DNA of 64,000 bases from Ruminococcus sp. (lineage in GTDB: Bacteria > Bacillota > Clostridia > Oscillospirales > Ruminococcaceae). The position numbers and the translations under genes are program-made. Shown here in pieces: positions 17,103 through 24,191 of this stretch (the stretch's first letter is position 1; every line of letters starts with the position of its first letter). The stretch covers positions 1 through 64,000 of the forward strand of contig JAHZHC010000012.1 in assembly GCA_019420505.1 (NCBI GenBank), in the 5' to 3' direction. The notes under the pieces are model-generated. The model made no database searches, was not told the origin of the DNA, and saw nothing but the letters and a program-made list of their open reading frames with translations.

Positions 17103-17628
17103 CTTGCCAAGTTATATTAAACTGATAAAGTAATACTATTGTCAGAATCAGATTTGCTAATATTCCAAACCCCACCAAAGACGGTATAAATATAAAAATA
17201 TACGTAGCCGCCGTTGCCGCAGCAACAAACTTCCAGATAAGCATCAGCTTTTCATAATTGAAGTTGTAAATATAACAATCTTCAAGATCATTGATCCCTT
17301 TTATAATGCCATATAAAATATACAGCGACATAATGCTTGCCGTAAGCTCAAATATTATAAATATGATATAACCATTATCATCAAAGCTGTCTTCCGCAAA
17401 ATTAATCCCTAAAATATTGATAACATATATAATTCCGCTGTAAATCGCCAAAGGAATGCAAAAACGCTTTGCATTATTAAAATTCTCACTTTTATCCTCA
17501 AGTTCGCCAAGTCCCTTGTATATCATTATGTATCCTAAAAAATCAGGAATAAAGCCTATCCTGATCGAACCAATATCGATATTCAAATTTAAAAGAATAA
17601 AAACAAGACCAATAAAAATCCTTTTCAT
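17086..17628 (-). CDS. Small multi-pass membrane protein
   Basis: The ~180-residue protein has about five hydrophobic helices starting with MKRIFIGLVFILLNLN. IRIGFIPDFLGYIMIYKGL is a motif seen in uncharacterised Clostridial membrane proteins. I set the start at 17628, where GGGAG lies eight bases upstream; a longer frame to 17664 lacks a ribosome site. Function is unknown. Its final residues (DVPHH) and stop are encoded by an intergenic repeat element, suggesting the original C-terminus was altered. It occupies the place of tmk in the Bacillus-type cluster. Confidence 0.65.
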   Translation of the reverse strand: MKRIFIGLVFILLNLNIDIGSIRIGFIPDFLGYIMIYKGLGELEDKSENFNNAKRFCIPLAIYSGIIYVINILGINFAEDSFDDNGYIIFIIFELTASIMSLYILYGIIKGINDLEDCYIYNFNYEKLMLIWKFVAAATAATYIFIFIPSLVGFGILANLILTIVLLYQFNITWQDVPHH

Positions 17629-17669
17629 TAATTCTTCTCCCATAGCGTACTTTAAAATCGGCATTTATA

Positions 17670-19019
17670 TTATATCACATCAACGTAAAAAATGCTATAC
17701 CTTTTCAAAATTTTCATGATCTCTACAGTTATTTCCTCACCCGGAATAACTATGGGAACTGAAGGCTGACACGATACCGCCGACCTCGCACAGATTCTTC
17801 CCTCTGCGTCCTCAACAGCAACCCTCTCACAGCATGAAAAATAAGCATTTCTTATGCTTGTTCTGACTTTTGCTTTTGGAATTTTCTCTTTGTTGCAAAC
17901 AGCCTTTTCTGCCGGAACAGGAATCTCCCTGAATGCATTTTCAAGTATAAAAAAATCTTTCTCGTCATTATAAGGCGAACACATTAAAACCACACAGCCG
18001 GAGTCGCTGTATTCACATTCAATTCTGTGTTTACGAAGTATACCTGCAAGCATATCTCCGCTGTAACCGCATTTCTCTGAATAAACCGTCAGCTTCAAAG
18101 GTTCGCTGTTTTGAATTTCCCAGCCGCATGAAGCTATAATCTCTGCTGATTTCTTGACCCTTAAAGCACATTCCCTTATTTTTCGGGGCAAATCACCCTG
18201 AAGCTCCCCGCAGCATTTGTCGAGAGACCCCATTATTAAATATGACGGACTTGTTGAAGCAAAAAGGGACATAACCTCTTTTGCACAGCAAAACCACTCT
18301 TGGGGAGCCGATTTAGAAATGTGAAGATATCCTCCCCCTGTATAAACCGGCAGGGTTTTGTGAGCTGAATCAACGCACATATCCGCACCTAAATCCAAAG
18401 GATGCAAGGATTCTTCAAGAAATTTCAGATATGCCCCGTGTGCGTTGTCCACAAGAAGCGGTATCTCCATTTCTCTGCATACTTCTGAAATTGACCTGAT
18501 ATCCGCCATATTTCCTAAATAATCAGGTGAGGTTATATAAACAGCGTCAGGAATCCTGCCGAATTCAATAATCGTCTGCCTTACGTCCAAAGCAGTAATA
18601 CTGCTTGAACAAAGCTGTGCGGACAATTTCTGCGGATAAACCCAGGCTACATCAATGTCAAGCAGACAGCAGCCGTCTATAAAAGCCTTGTGTACGTTTC
18701 TTGGAGCAGCAACAACCATTCTTTCTTCTCTGTTCTTACGACAGGATTTTATAATACCCAGCATCGTTTTTATTGAAAGACTTGACCCCTCTGTAGAGTA
18801 AAGCGTTTTTCCCACACCGAAAATCTCAGCCGTTAAAGCCTCACTTTCAGCAATAATTCCTTCAGCTTCATATAAATAGTCAGCGCCCCTTATCTCGGTA
18901 ATATCCCTGTTCTCCAAGCCATGCAGAATTCTGCCCTTGTGACCCGGCATATGAAACCTGATAAAACCGCTGTTTTCATATTCACTTATAAAGTCATTTA
19001 CAGGAGTTTTCATAGCCAT
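17670..19019 (-). CDS. Orn/Lys/Arg decarboxylase-family PLP protein (YaaO-like)
   Basis: This ~450-residue fold-type I PLP enzyme has FIRFHMPGHKGR near the N-terminus, EGIIAESE and LYSTEGSSLSIK. PLP-binding motifs are DNAHGAYL (Asp) and CVDSAHKTLPVYTGGGYLH (Schiff-base Lys). It matches the SpeA/YaaO family, which decarboxylates basic amino acids. The exact substrate is not predictable by eye, and some members act in other pathways. The start is uncertain: ATG at 19019 or 19013 gives the usual N-terminus, but a TTG at 19076 is also open. It could be co-transcribed with the sigma-like gene 80 bases upstream. Confidence 0.8.
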   Translation of the reverse strand: MAMKTPVNDFISEYENSGFIRFHMPGHKGRILHGLENRDITEIRGADYLYEAEGIIAESEALTAEIFGVGKTLYSTEGSSLSIKTMLGIIKSCRKNREERMVVAAPRNVHKAFIDGCCLLDIDVAWVYPQKLSAQLCSSSITALDVRQTIIEFGRIPDAVYITSPDYLGNMADIRSISEVCREMEIPLLVDNAHGAYLKFLEESLHPLDLGADMCVDSAHKTLPVYTGGGYLHISKSAPQEWFCCAKEVMSLFASTSPSYLIMGSLDKCCGELQGDLPRKIRECALRVKKSAEIIASCGWEIQNSEPLKLTVYSEKCGYSGDMLAGILRKHRIECEYSDSGCVVLMCSPYNDEKDFFILENAFREIPVPAEKAVCNKEKIPKAKVRTSIRNAYFSCCERVAVEDAEGRICARSAVSCQPSVPIVIPGEEITVEIMKILKRYSIFYVDVI

Positions 19020-19101
19020 TCGATGTTTCTTATAAGAAACATACCCTCTCTTCCAATGTTTTTTTATCTGAAGCAAAACATATTAACCGCCTTAAATCAG
19101 A

Positions 19102-19413
19102 TCATTTTGCCGAAAATCTTGTAAACAGCTCACGACCCGTAACAGCGTTATATAAATTTTTTCTCGCCCTGTTTAAAGTGCGTGAGACCGTTGACGGCAA
19201 AACACCGAATTCTTTTGCGATTTCACTTATTTTTTTATTGTCTTTATAATATAGAATTATATAACACTTTTGCTTTTTAGTCAAATTGGCATCCAGAACC
19301 GAATGCAGAAGCCTGAGCCTTAACCGTTTCTCATATTCTGAAAGATTATCCTCCTGAGAATCCTTACCGGATATCATCCACTCTGCGTCTTCAAAATAAA
19401 TCCGTCTGCTCAT
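19102..19413 (-). CDS. Sigma-70 region-4-like HTH protein
   Basis: The 103-residue protein has no sigma region 2. Its second half is a sigma region 4 HTH: LTKKQKCYIILYYKDNKKISEIAKEFGVLPSTVSRTLNRARKNL (~44-87, given in two parts). The length and lone HTH resemble phage ArpU-type late regulators or sigma-like activators rather than a full sigma factor. Its start shares the A of the previous gene's stop (TAATG), so translation is coupled to the coiled-coil protein. The pair lies behind a LexA-like box. It is a plausible switch for the nearby phage-derived genes, but no target site is proven. Confidence 0.75.
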   Translation of the reverse strand: MSRRIYFEDAEWMISGKDSQEDNLSEYEKRLRLRLLHSVLDANLTKKQKCYIILYYKDNKKISEIAKEFGVLPSTVSRTLNRARKNLYNAVTGRELFTRFSAK

Positions 19414-19658
19414 TAATTGCCACCGCTTGCCGATCTGTAAAGTATGCTGGGATTAATGGTTTTGGGCGCAAGATGGCTCATTATCTCCGACGCAACCTGA
19501 ATAAGCTCTCTGCGTTCTATAATAAGCAGTTCTATACGCCTTTCGAGTTCATGTATTTTTACAATACTTTTCTCCTGTGTCATTTCAGACTTGAGCTGCG
19601 TTATATGCTCTTCAATTTTTAGGATTGTCTTTTCGTATGATAATAACATTTCTTTCAT
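19413..19658 (-). CDS. Small coiled-coil protein, partner of the sigma-like gene
   Basis: This 81-residue protein is almost entirely helical; residues 5-60 show heptad-like spacing of Leu/Ile with many Glu and Lys (for example KIHELERRIELLIIERREL). I do not recognise a family. The stop overlaps the start of the sigma-like HTH gene, and such pairs usually act together. It is the first gene after a promoter with a downstream LexA-like box. Confidence 0.65.
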   Translation of the reverse strand: MKEMLLSYEKTILKIEEHITQLKSEMTQEKSIVKIHELERRIELLIIERRELIQVASEIMSHLAPKTINPSILYRSASGGN

Positions 19659-19709
19659 TGCATTTCCCTTTCTTTTGAAAATTAATATTTTTATGTTCTA
19701 ACACTTATG

Positions 19710-19723
19710 AGAACGAACGTTCG
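19710..19723 (-). promoter_or_regulatory. LexA/DinR-like SOS box
   Basis: AGAACGAACGTTCG matches the Gram-positive consensus CGAACRNRYGTTYG/C at 12 or 13 of 14 positions, with intact GAAC-N4-GTTC. It lies just downstream of the -10 box of the coiled-coil/sigma-like operon, where a bound repressor would block initiation or early elongation. Confidence 0.6.
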
Positions 19724-19739
19724 ACTGTCCTCTAATTTA

Positions 19740-19767
19740 ATGATACCACATTTTTCTAAAAAGTCAA
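19740..19767 (-). promoter_or_regulatory. Promoter of the coiled-coil/sigma-like operon
   Basis: On the minus strand TTGACT (19762-19767), 16 bases, TATCAT (19740-19745). The LexA-like box follows within 20-30 bases. Confidence 0.65.
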
Positions 19768-19838
19768 GAGCATATTAAAAAAAATATTTTTTTGTACAAT
19801 ATGAGGGAATTTTAACGGACAGTTTGTGCAAAATGCCG

Positions 19839-19867
19839 TTGAAAAAAAGAAAAATGTATGGTATAAT
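19839..19867 (+). promoter_or_regulatory. Promoter ahead of the DUF896 leader
   Basis: TTGAAA (19839-19844), 17 bases ending in TGG, then perfect TATAAT (19862-19867). Transcription would start near 19874, about 200 bases before the DUF896 start codon. Confidence 0.75.
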
Positions 19868-19884
19868 AAGCCTTACCGTCAATT

Positions 19885-19998
19885 AAAGACGTTTTTATAA
19901 TAACGACTAATGTCCCCTTCTAAGGAGTTAGCCCCTTATTGAAACATAAAAATCTTCTGCAAAGTCCATAGCTTTTAAAATAAACGTCTTTGTTTTTT
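19885..19998 (+). ncRNA. Structured leader or small RNA with intrinsic-terminator-like end
   Basis: AAAGACGTTT (19885-19894) pairs with AAACGTCTTT (19982-19991) and is followed by GTTTTTT (19992-19998). The enclosed loop carries the intergenic element ATGTCCCC...CCCCTTATTGAA (copy A). A transcript from the promoter at 19839 would be about 125 nt if it stopped here, or could read through into DUF896. A second hairpin (GTCCCG 20030-20035 with CGGGAC 20055-20060) lies just before the ribosome site. Confidence 0.45.
19901..19943 (+). repeat. Short intergenic element, copy A
   Basis: TAACGACTAATGTCCCC, a small CTTCTAAGGAG hairpin, then CCCCTTATTGAA. It shares both ends with copy B at 31723-31789. 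Confidence 0.6.
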
Positions 19999-20076
19999 CG
20001 GAATTGTGTAAACCGAAAATAAAAAATAAGTCCCGTCAAAAAATAAAAAATCTTCGGGACAAAGGAGTAAAAATTT

Positions 20077-20298
20077 ATGGAGAAAATCAAACTTGAAAGA
20101 TTGTCCGAGCTGACAAGAATTTCACGAGAAAGAGAGCTTACCGGCCAAGAGAAGGAAGAACGTCAGAAGCTCAGAAACGAATATCGCCAAAGCGTTATAG
20201 GAAATTTGACAAATCAGCTTGAAAATATGACGATCATTGAGCCTGACGGTTCAAGAATAAAAGTTTCGGACAGGAAATTGAGCGGGGAGGATAAATAA
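20077..20298 (+). CDS. DUF896 (YnzC-like) protein
   Basis: The 73-residue basic helical protein matches DUF896: LERLSELTRISREREL (~5-20), LTGQEKEERQKLRNEYRQSV (~21-40), then a C-terminal IEPDGSRIK turn. YnzC of Bacillus lies in the SOS-regulated yneA operon and may affect cell division control; its mechanism is unknown. Here the gene lies just across from the LexA-like box and is transcribed divergently. The stop is directly followed by the GTG of the WYL gene. AAAGGAG precedes the ATG. Confidence 0.85.
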   Translation: MEKIKLERLSELTRISRERELTGQEKEERQKLRNEYRQSVIGNLTNQLENMTIIEPDGSRIKVSDRKLSGEDK

Positions 20299-21288
20299 GT
20301 GACAGGACTTTCAAAACAAAAACAAAAGCTTTTGATAATGGAACAGCTTTTTAACAAACGAACCGATGAAGATCATGCTCTGACCGGGAATCAGCTTATT
20401 GATATTCTGAGCAATCAAGGGATCAAAGCAGAAAGAAAAACCATTTATGACGATATAGCAACGCTCTGCGACAGCGGCGTAAAGCTTGAGATTACTAAAA
20501 TCGGACATTCAAATGCATATTTTCTTTCGGACAGGCTTTTTCAGGATGAAGAACTTTTTTTGCTTGCCGACGCAGTAGCTTCTTCAAAATTTCTCACTAT
20601 AAAGAAATCCAACGAGCTTATTAAAAAATTACAGTCGTTAACCTCGGATTATAAAGCAAAACAGCTCAGACGTTCAATTTATGTGGACAACCGTACCAAG
20701 ACCTTTAATGAAAATATATATTATATAATAAATACCGTTCAGGACGGAATTTTCAGCGATAAGAATATTACGTTCAATTATTTTGAATATAACCTTGAAA
20801 AAAGAAAACAGCTAAAACATGGCGGTGAGCTTTATACAGTTTCTCCCTTCCAGCTTATATGGGAAAACGATAACTATTATCTTGTCTGCTATTGTTTTAA
20901 GCATAAAAAAATCTGCCGTTATAGGGCAGACAGAATGACTAACGTCGCCGTTACTAATGAAAAGCGCCGTAAACTTACAAAAGAGGAAACAAAAGAAATG
21001 AAAAATCAGCGTTCCCTCTATAGTATGTACGGCGGTGAGGAAGAAACCGTTCAGATCCAGTTTGATAACAGCCTGATAAATGTGGTAATAGACAGATTCG
21101 GTGAAAGAGTTATCTGCCACCAGAATTCAGAAAATACTTTCTACATAAATACCGACGTGCAGATTTCACCTACATTCTGGGGCTGGCTGTTCCAGTTCGG
21201 AAATAAAGCCAAGATTCTCGGTCCGTCACAGATAGCAATGATGGCTCAGGATAAAATCAAGGAACTTTCTGATATGTATAAAGATTAA
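20299..21288 (+). CDS. WYL-domain transcriptional regulator
   Basis: The 329-residue regulator starts at GTG 20299 behind GGGAGG and abuts the DUF896 stop. It has an N-terminal winged HTH (residues ~10-75; ALTGNQLIDILSNQGIKAERKTIYDDIATLC). Then comes a WYL domain (~145-215) with VSPFQLIWENDNYYLVCYC and the basic CRYRADRM. The WCX-like C-terminal extension includes VIDRFGERVICHQ. WYL proteins bind nucleic acids or small ligands and often control DNA-damage or phage-defence genes. The pairing with DUF896 and an SOS-type box suggests a stress-linked regulon, which is inference. Confidence 0.85.
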   Translation: MTGLSKQKQKLLIMEQLFNKRTDEDHALTGNQLIDILSNQGIKAERKTIYDDIATLCDSGVKLEITKIGHSNAYFLSDRLFQDEELFLLADAVASSKFLTIKKSNELIKKLQSLTSDYKAKQLRRSIYVDNRTKTFNENIYYIINTVQDGIFSDKNITFNYFEYNLEKRKQLKHGGELYTVSPFQLIWENDNYYLVCYCFKHKKICRYRADRMTNVAVTNEKRRKLTKEETKEMKNQRSLYSMYGGEEETVQIQFDNSLINVVIDRFGERVICHQNSENTFYINTDVQISPTFWGWLFQFGNKAKILGPSQIAMMAQDKIKELSDMYKD

Positions 21289-21299
21289 TAGAATAAACA

Positions 21300-21338
21300 A
21301 AACCGATTGAGAGGATAAATCCTTTCAACCGGTTTTTT
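21300..21338 (+). terminator. Terminator of the DUF896-WYL operon
   Basis: AAACCG...CGGTTT with an inner GAGGAT/ATCCTT stem, followed by TTTTTT. Confidence 0.8.
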
Positions 21339-21354
21339 GCTTGTTATTTTATTG

Positions 21355-21546
21355 TTACTTTAAATATATATCAGATTCATTCAGTGTTATCCTGCCGTTA
21401 TTATTTTCATATTGCTTTATTTTGTTTTTCACTAATGTTTCTATCATATTAGACATGGAACGGTTTTCTTTTTCAGCAATTTTCTTTATTTTAGTGTGGT
21501 CGGCTAAATCCAACCTTAAAGTGAATTGTGCCTTTATAACTGACAT
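21355..21546 (-). CDS. Ribbon-helix-helix (Arc-type) DNA-binding protein
   Basis: The 63-residue protein has an RHH fold: QFTLRLDLADHTKIKKIAEKENRSMSNMIETLVKNKI (~7-43, in two parts), with the beta-strand followed by two helices as in Arc/MetJ. AAGGAG precedes the ATG. It is transcribed away from a second RHH gene; the space between them holds GACAA/TTGTC inverted repeats that could be its operators. Confidence 0.75.
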   Translation of the reverse strand: MSVIKAQFTLRLDLADHTKIKKIAEKENRSMSNMIETLVKNKIKQYENNNGRITLNESDIYLK

Positions 21547-21581
21547 TATACGCTCCTTTATATTCTACGCTTTCAAATTGC

Positions 21582-21610
21582 TTGACAAACAGTCCCTAAA
21601 ATGTTATTAT
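21582..21610 (+). promoter_or_regulatory. Strong promoter between the two RHH genes
   Basis: Perfect TTGACA (21582-21587), 17 bases, TATTAT (21605-21610). It points right, but a terminator-like hairpin lies only about 60 bases downstream. Confidence 0.7.
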
Positions 21611-21616
21611 AACTCT

Positions 21617-21689
21617 AAGGACAATTTGTCCTTTGGTGAAGCTTTACACATTGCTTTGGTCAGTGTTTGTGTAAGGCTTTTAATTTTAA
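21617..21689 (+). ncRNA. Candidate ~75-nt small RNA or attenuated leader
   Basis: Just after the promoter lies a palindrome AAGGACAA-T-TTGTCCTT (21617-21633). It is followed by a 12-bp stem (21639-21650 with 21668-21679) and a T-rich tail to 21689. There is no open reading frame. It could be a short RNA or an attenuator for the RHH gene at 21855. Confidence 0.4.
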
Positions 21690-21783
21690 GATAAAAATAT
21701 CGGCGATTTTGTTTTTATGCCCCTCTCTTTATGTGATATTATCAGTATATCATATATGACGTGTATATACAATAGGCAAAATA

Positions 21784-21795
21784 GACAAAATTGTC
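21784..21795 (+). promoter_or_regulatory. Operator-like inverted repeat GACAA-N2-TTGTC
   Basis: Matches the core of the palindrome at 21617-21633 and lies about 60 bases before the RHH start at 21855. The two sites bracket the small-RNA region and suggest a shared regulator. Confidence 0.45.
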
Positions 21796-21854
21796 ATAAT
21801 ATTATTGTAATATCTGTATAAAAATGTTTTTTTAGTCATGAAGAGGTACATATT

Positions 21855-22058
21855 ATGGGGTCTATATATACTGATGCACAAAAGAAAGCAAGTGCAAAAT
21901 ATCTCAAAGAAAAACGTGATAAACTTACTTTGAATCTGCCATTGGGCAGTAAACAGCGGTTCAAGGACTATGCCGAAAGCAAAGGTAAAACTCTTACCAG
22001 ATTAATTATAGATCTTATTGAAAATGAAATAGAAAATGATAAAAATATCGGTAGGTAA
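21855..22058 (+). CDS. Second ribbon-helix-helix-type protein
   Basis: The 67-residue protein has a Lys-rich N-terminus and then LTLNLPLGSKQRFKDYAESKGKTLTRLIIDLIENEI (~28-62, in two parts), an RHH of the type found in phage and plasmid Arc-like regulators. GAAGAGG precedes the ATG. It is the last regulator before the phage-derived genes and is followed by a terminator. Confidence 0.7.
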   Translation: MGSIYTDAQKKASAKYLKEKRDKLTLNLPLGSKQRFKDYAESKGKTLTRLIIDLIENEIENDKNIGR

Positions 22059-22190
22059 CCACATTCCCTATGTCTTTTTGTAATCTGCAAAATATGTGCA
22101 GGGGCGAACTGTGCCTTGCCGATAAAAAGCATTAATCTGTAAGAAAACTGCCGCACAATTTCATAAAAAAATTAAATACTGACTTTTTTG

Positions 22191-22216
22191 AGGACTGCTT
22201 TTGCAGTCCTTTTTTG
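22191..22216 (+). terminator. Terminator after the second RHH gene
   Basis: AGGACTGC-TTTT-GCAGTCCT followed by TTTTTTG; a textbook intrinsic terminator isolating the phage cassette from upstream transcription. Confidence 0.9.
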
Positions 22217-22250
22217 TTGTCATTTTATACAAAAAATGGATCGAACATTT

Positions 22251-22306
22251 GTGCAAGCCTCTAATCTTTGTTCATATTTCATTCAAAGTTGCACGTTTGC
22301 GTGCAA
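22251..22306 (+). promoter_or_regulatory. Candidate control region of the phage cassette
   Basis: The only long gap ahead of the cassette carries GTGCAA (22251-22256) and a perfect palindromic repeat TTGCACG-TTTG-CGTGCAA (22289-22306). These three TTGCAC/GTGCAA half-sites are candidates for a late-gene activator. I see no clear -35/-10 pair. Confidence 0.35.
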
Positions 22307-22371
22307 AAAAAGCCCAAATGAGACTATAAGTGAAAGGCCTTTTAAAAAACTTGGAAAGGAGAAATAAAAAA

Positions 22372-22413
22372 ACTGACCCATATCATTTGTGAAATTGATT
22401 GACATAGGTCAGT
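22372..22413 (+). other. Hairpin between ribosome site and start of the small terminase gene
   Basis: AAAGGAG (22355-22361) is 66 bases before the ATG at 22427. ACTGACC (22372-22378) pairs with GGTCAGT (22407-22413), which would bring the two closer. No better ribosome site adjoins the ATG. Confidence 0.4.
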
Positions 22414-22426
22414 GAAAAACAATTGA

Positions 22427-22924
22427 ATGAAAAAAATAAACCTTAGGGATTTTGCATTGCATTTTTGCTTTTCCCGAAATCCGACCGAGTCTGCATTAGC
22501 CGCAGGCATCACACCGCTAAAAGCGAAAATTGAGGGACTGAAAATACTCTCAAGAAAATCAGTTCAGACCGCAGTGAAAAATGCTGACAGCAAAAATTTA
22601 TTCTCTGAAAAAGCAGTGATCTCAGGTCTTGAACGATTAGCCTTCGGCAGAACAAACGATGCCGTATCACTGGTTTTTGCAGAAGAAGTAACCCCCGCAA
22701 AAATTCAACAGGCAGATCTGTATAACGTGTCTGAAATAAAAAAAATCAAAGGAGGCGGCGTTGAAATAAAGTTTTTTGACCGCCAGAAAGCAATGGAAAG
22801 TCTCGCAGAATACAGCGAAAAACTAAACGCCCAGAAAAATGCCAAAAACCTTGTGGAAACTATCTACGGCAGTGCGCCCGAAGAAGTTTCGATCTCAGAC
22901 CGTCCTGATGAGGAGGGAGAATAA
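22427..22924 (+). CDS. Phage terminase small subunit (XtmA-like)
   Basis: The 165-residue protein begins with an HTH-like helical block matching small terminases (FALHFCFSRNPTESALAAGITPLKAKIEGLKILSRKSVQ, split at ~9-48). Then come GLERLAFGRTNDAVSLVF and a C-terminal SLAEYSEKLNA helix. Small terminases recognise packaging sites on viral DNA. Its stop overlaps the start of the large subunit by one base. The ribosome site is unusually distant. It is the first gene of the phage-derived cassette. Confidence 0.85.
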   Translation: MKKINLRDFALHFCFSRNPTESALAAGITPLKAKIEGLKILSRKSVQTAVKNADSKNLFSEKAVISGLERLAFGRTNDAVSLVFAEEVTPAKIQQADLYNVSEIKKIKGGGVEIKFFDRQKAMESLAEYSEKLNAQKNAKNLVETIYGSAPEEVSISDRPDEEGE

Positions 22925-24177
22925 TGGCTTCATTAAACCTCAGGACGTTTTCAAAAAAACAGCGGATCGTCTTTACATGGTGGAAAAACAATGCTCCGGA
23001 TTTTGACGGCATTATCTGCGACGGCGCAATCAGATCAGGAAAAACAAGCTGTATGGCATTGTCCTTTGTTATCTGGGCAAGTGTAAATTTTCAGCTTCGA
23101 TCCTTTGCTTTCTGCGGAAAAACCATAAGCTCTCTGAAACGAAATATGCTCGAAGAACTGATCCCCCGACTGGAATCCTTGGGATTTGCAGTGAAAAACT
23201 GCCACTCAAAAAATTACCTTGATATATCCCTCGGCTTAAAAACCAATAGGTTTTATATTTTCGGCGGAAAAGATGAAGGCTCTTCCTCTCTCATTCAGGG
23301 TGTAACCCTTGCAGGCGTCCTGCTTGACGAAGTGGCACTCATGCCCAGAACCTTTGTGGAACAAGCCGCTGCAAGATGTTCGGTTAAAGGATCAAAGCTA
23401 TGGTTTAACTGTAATCCCGACAACAGCTATCATTGGTTCAAAAAAGAGTGGATAGATAAGCGGAATGAAAAACATCTTCTTTATGTCCATTTCAGTCTTA
23501 AGGATAATCCTTCTCTTTCAAAAGCTGTGATCGAGCGTTACCAACGGCTATATTCAGGGGCATTCTATAAACGCTTCGTTCTTGGTCAGTGGAGCAATAC
23601 CTCAGGTGCAGTCTATCCCATGTTCAGCTATGAAAAAAACACCTTTTCAACACCGCCCGAACGCTTTGACCGCTATGCCGTAAGCTGCGATTACGGTACA
23701 GTAAACCCCGCCAGCTTCGGCCTGTGGGGAGAATATAACGGCTGTTGGTACAGAATTGACGAATATTATTACAATTCCCGTGAAAAGGGGCTTCAGCGCA
23801 CCGATGAAGAGCATTATAATGCCCTTGAACAGCTTTGTAAAGGTAAGGAAATCGAAATGATAGTATGCGACCCCTCAGCTGCTTCATTTATCGAATGCGT
23901 CAAAAGGCACGGAAAATTTAAAATTACGCAGGGCAAAAACGACGTGATTTCAGGCATCAGAAAGGTCAGCGATGCGCTTAAATCAGGTAAAATAAAAATA
24001 TCTGCAAAATGTGAAGATACATTAAGAGAATTTTCTTTATATCGCTGGGATGAACGTGCTGGCGCCGACTGTCCCGTTAAGGAAAACGATCATGCAATGG
24101 ACGATATCAGATATTTTGTGACCTATTTTTACAATCAAAGTAATACTTCGTTTTTTGTATCCTCAATAGACAGATAG
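22924..24177 (+). CDS. Phage terminase large subunit (PBSX family)
   Basis: The 417-residue packaging motor has Walker A GAIRSGKTS (~36-44), an adenine/coupling region, Walker B GVLLDEVALMP (~133-143), and C-motif WFNCNP. The C-terminal RNase H-like nuclease has conserved acidic residues (SCDYGTVNPAS ~249; CDPSA ~316; HAMDDIRYFV ~396). All expected motifs are intact, so it should be able to package and cut DNA. It closely resembles the PBSX/XtmB type. Confidence 0.92.
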   Translation: MASLNLRTFSKKQRIVFTWWKNNAPDFDGIICDGAIRSGKTSCMALSFVIWASVNFQLRSFAFCGKTISSLKRNMLEELIPRLESLGFAVKNCHSKNYLDISLGLKTNRFYIFGGKDEGSSSLIQGVTLAGVLLDEVALMPRTFVEQAAARCSVKGSKLWFNCNPDNSYHWFKKEWIDKRNEKHLLYVHFSLKDNPSLSKAVIERYQRLYSGAFYKRFVLGQWSNTSGAVYPMFSYEKNTFSTPPERFDRYAVSCDYGTVNPASFGLWGEYNGCWYRIDEYYYNSREKGLQRTDEEHYNALEQLCKGKEIEMIVCDPSAASFIECVKRHGKFKITQGKNDVISGIRKVSDALKSGKIKISAKCEDTLREFSLYRWDERAGADCPVKENDHAMDDIRYFVTYFYNQSNTSFFVSSIDR

Positions 24178-24191
24178 GAAAGGAACAACCC

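Noticed and set aside
21341..21694. Plus-strand ORF of 117 codons across the RHH region
   Set aside because: It is the antisense shadow of the RHH gene at 21355-21546 and crosses the promoter, palindrome and terminator-like hairpin at 21582-21689.
22230..22256. A second LexA box near CGAACATTTGTGC
   Set aside because: Only the left half-site (CGAAC) matches; the right half lacks GTTC.
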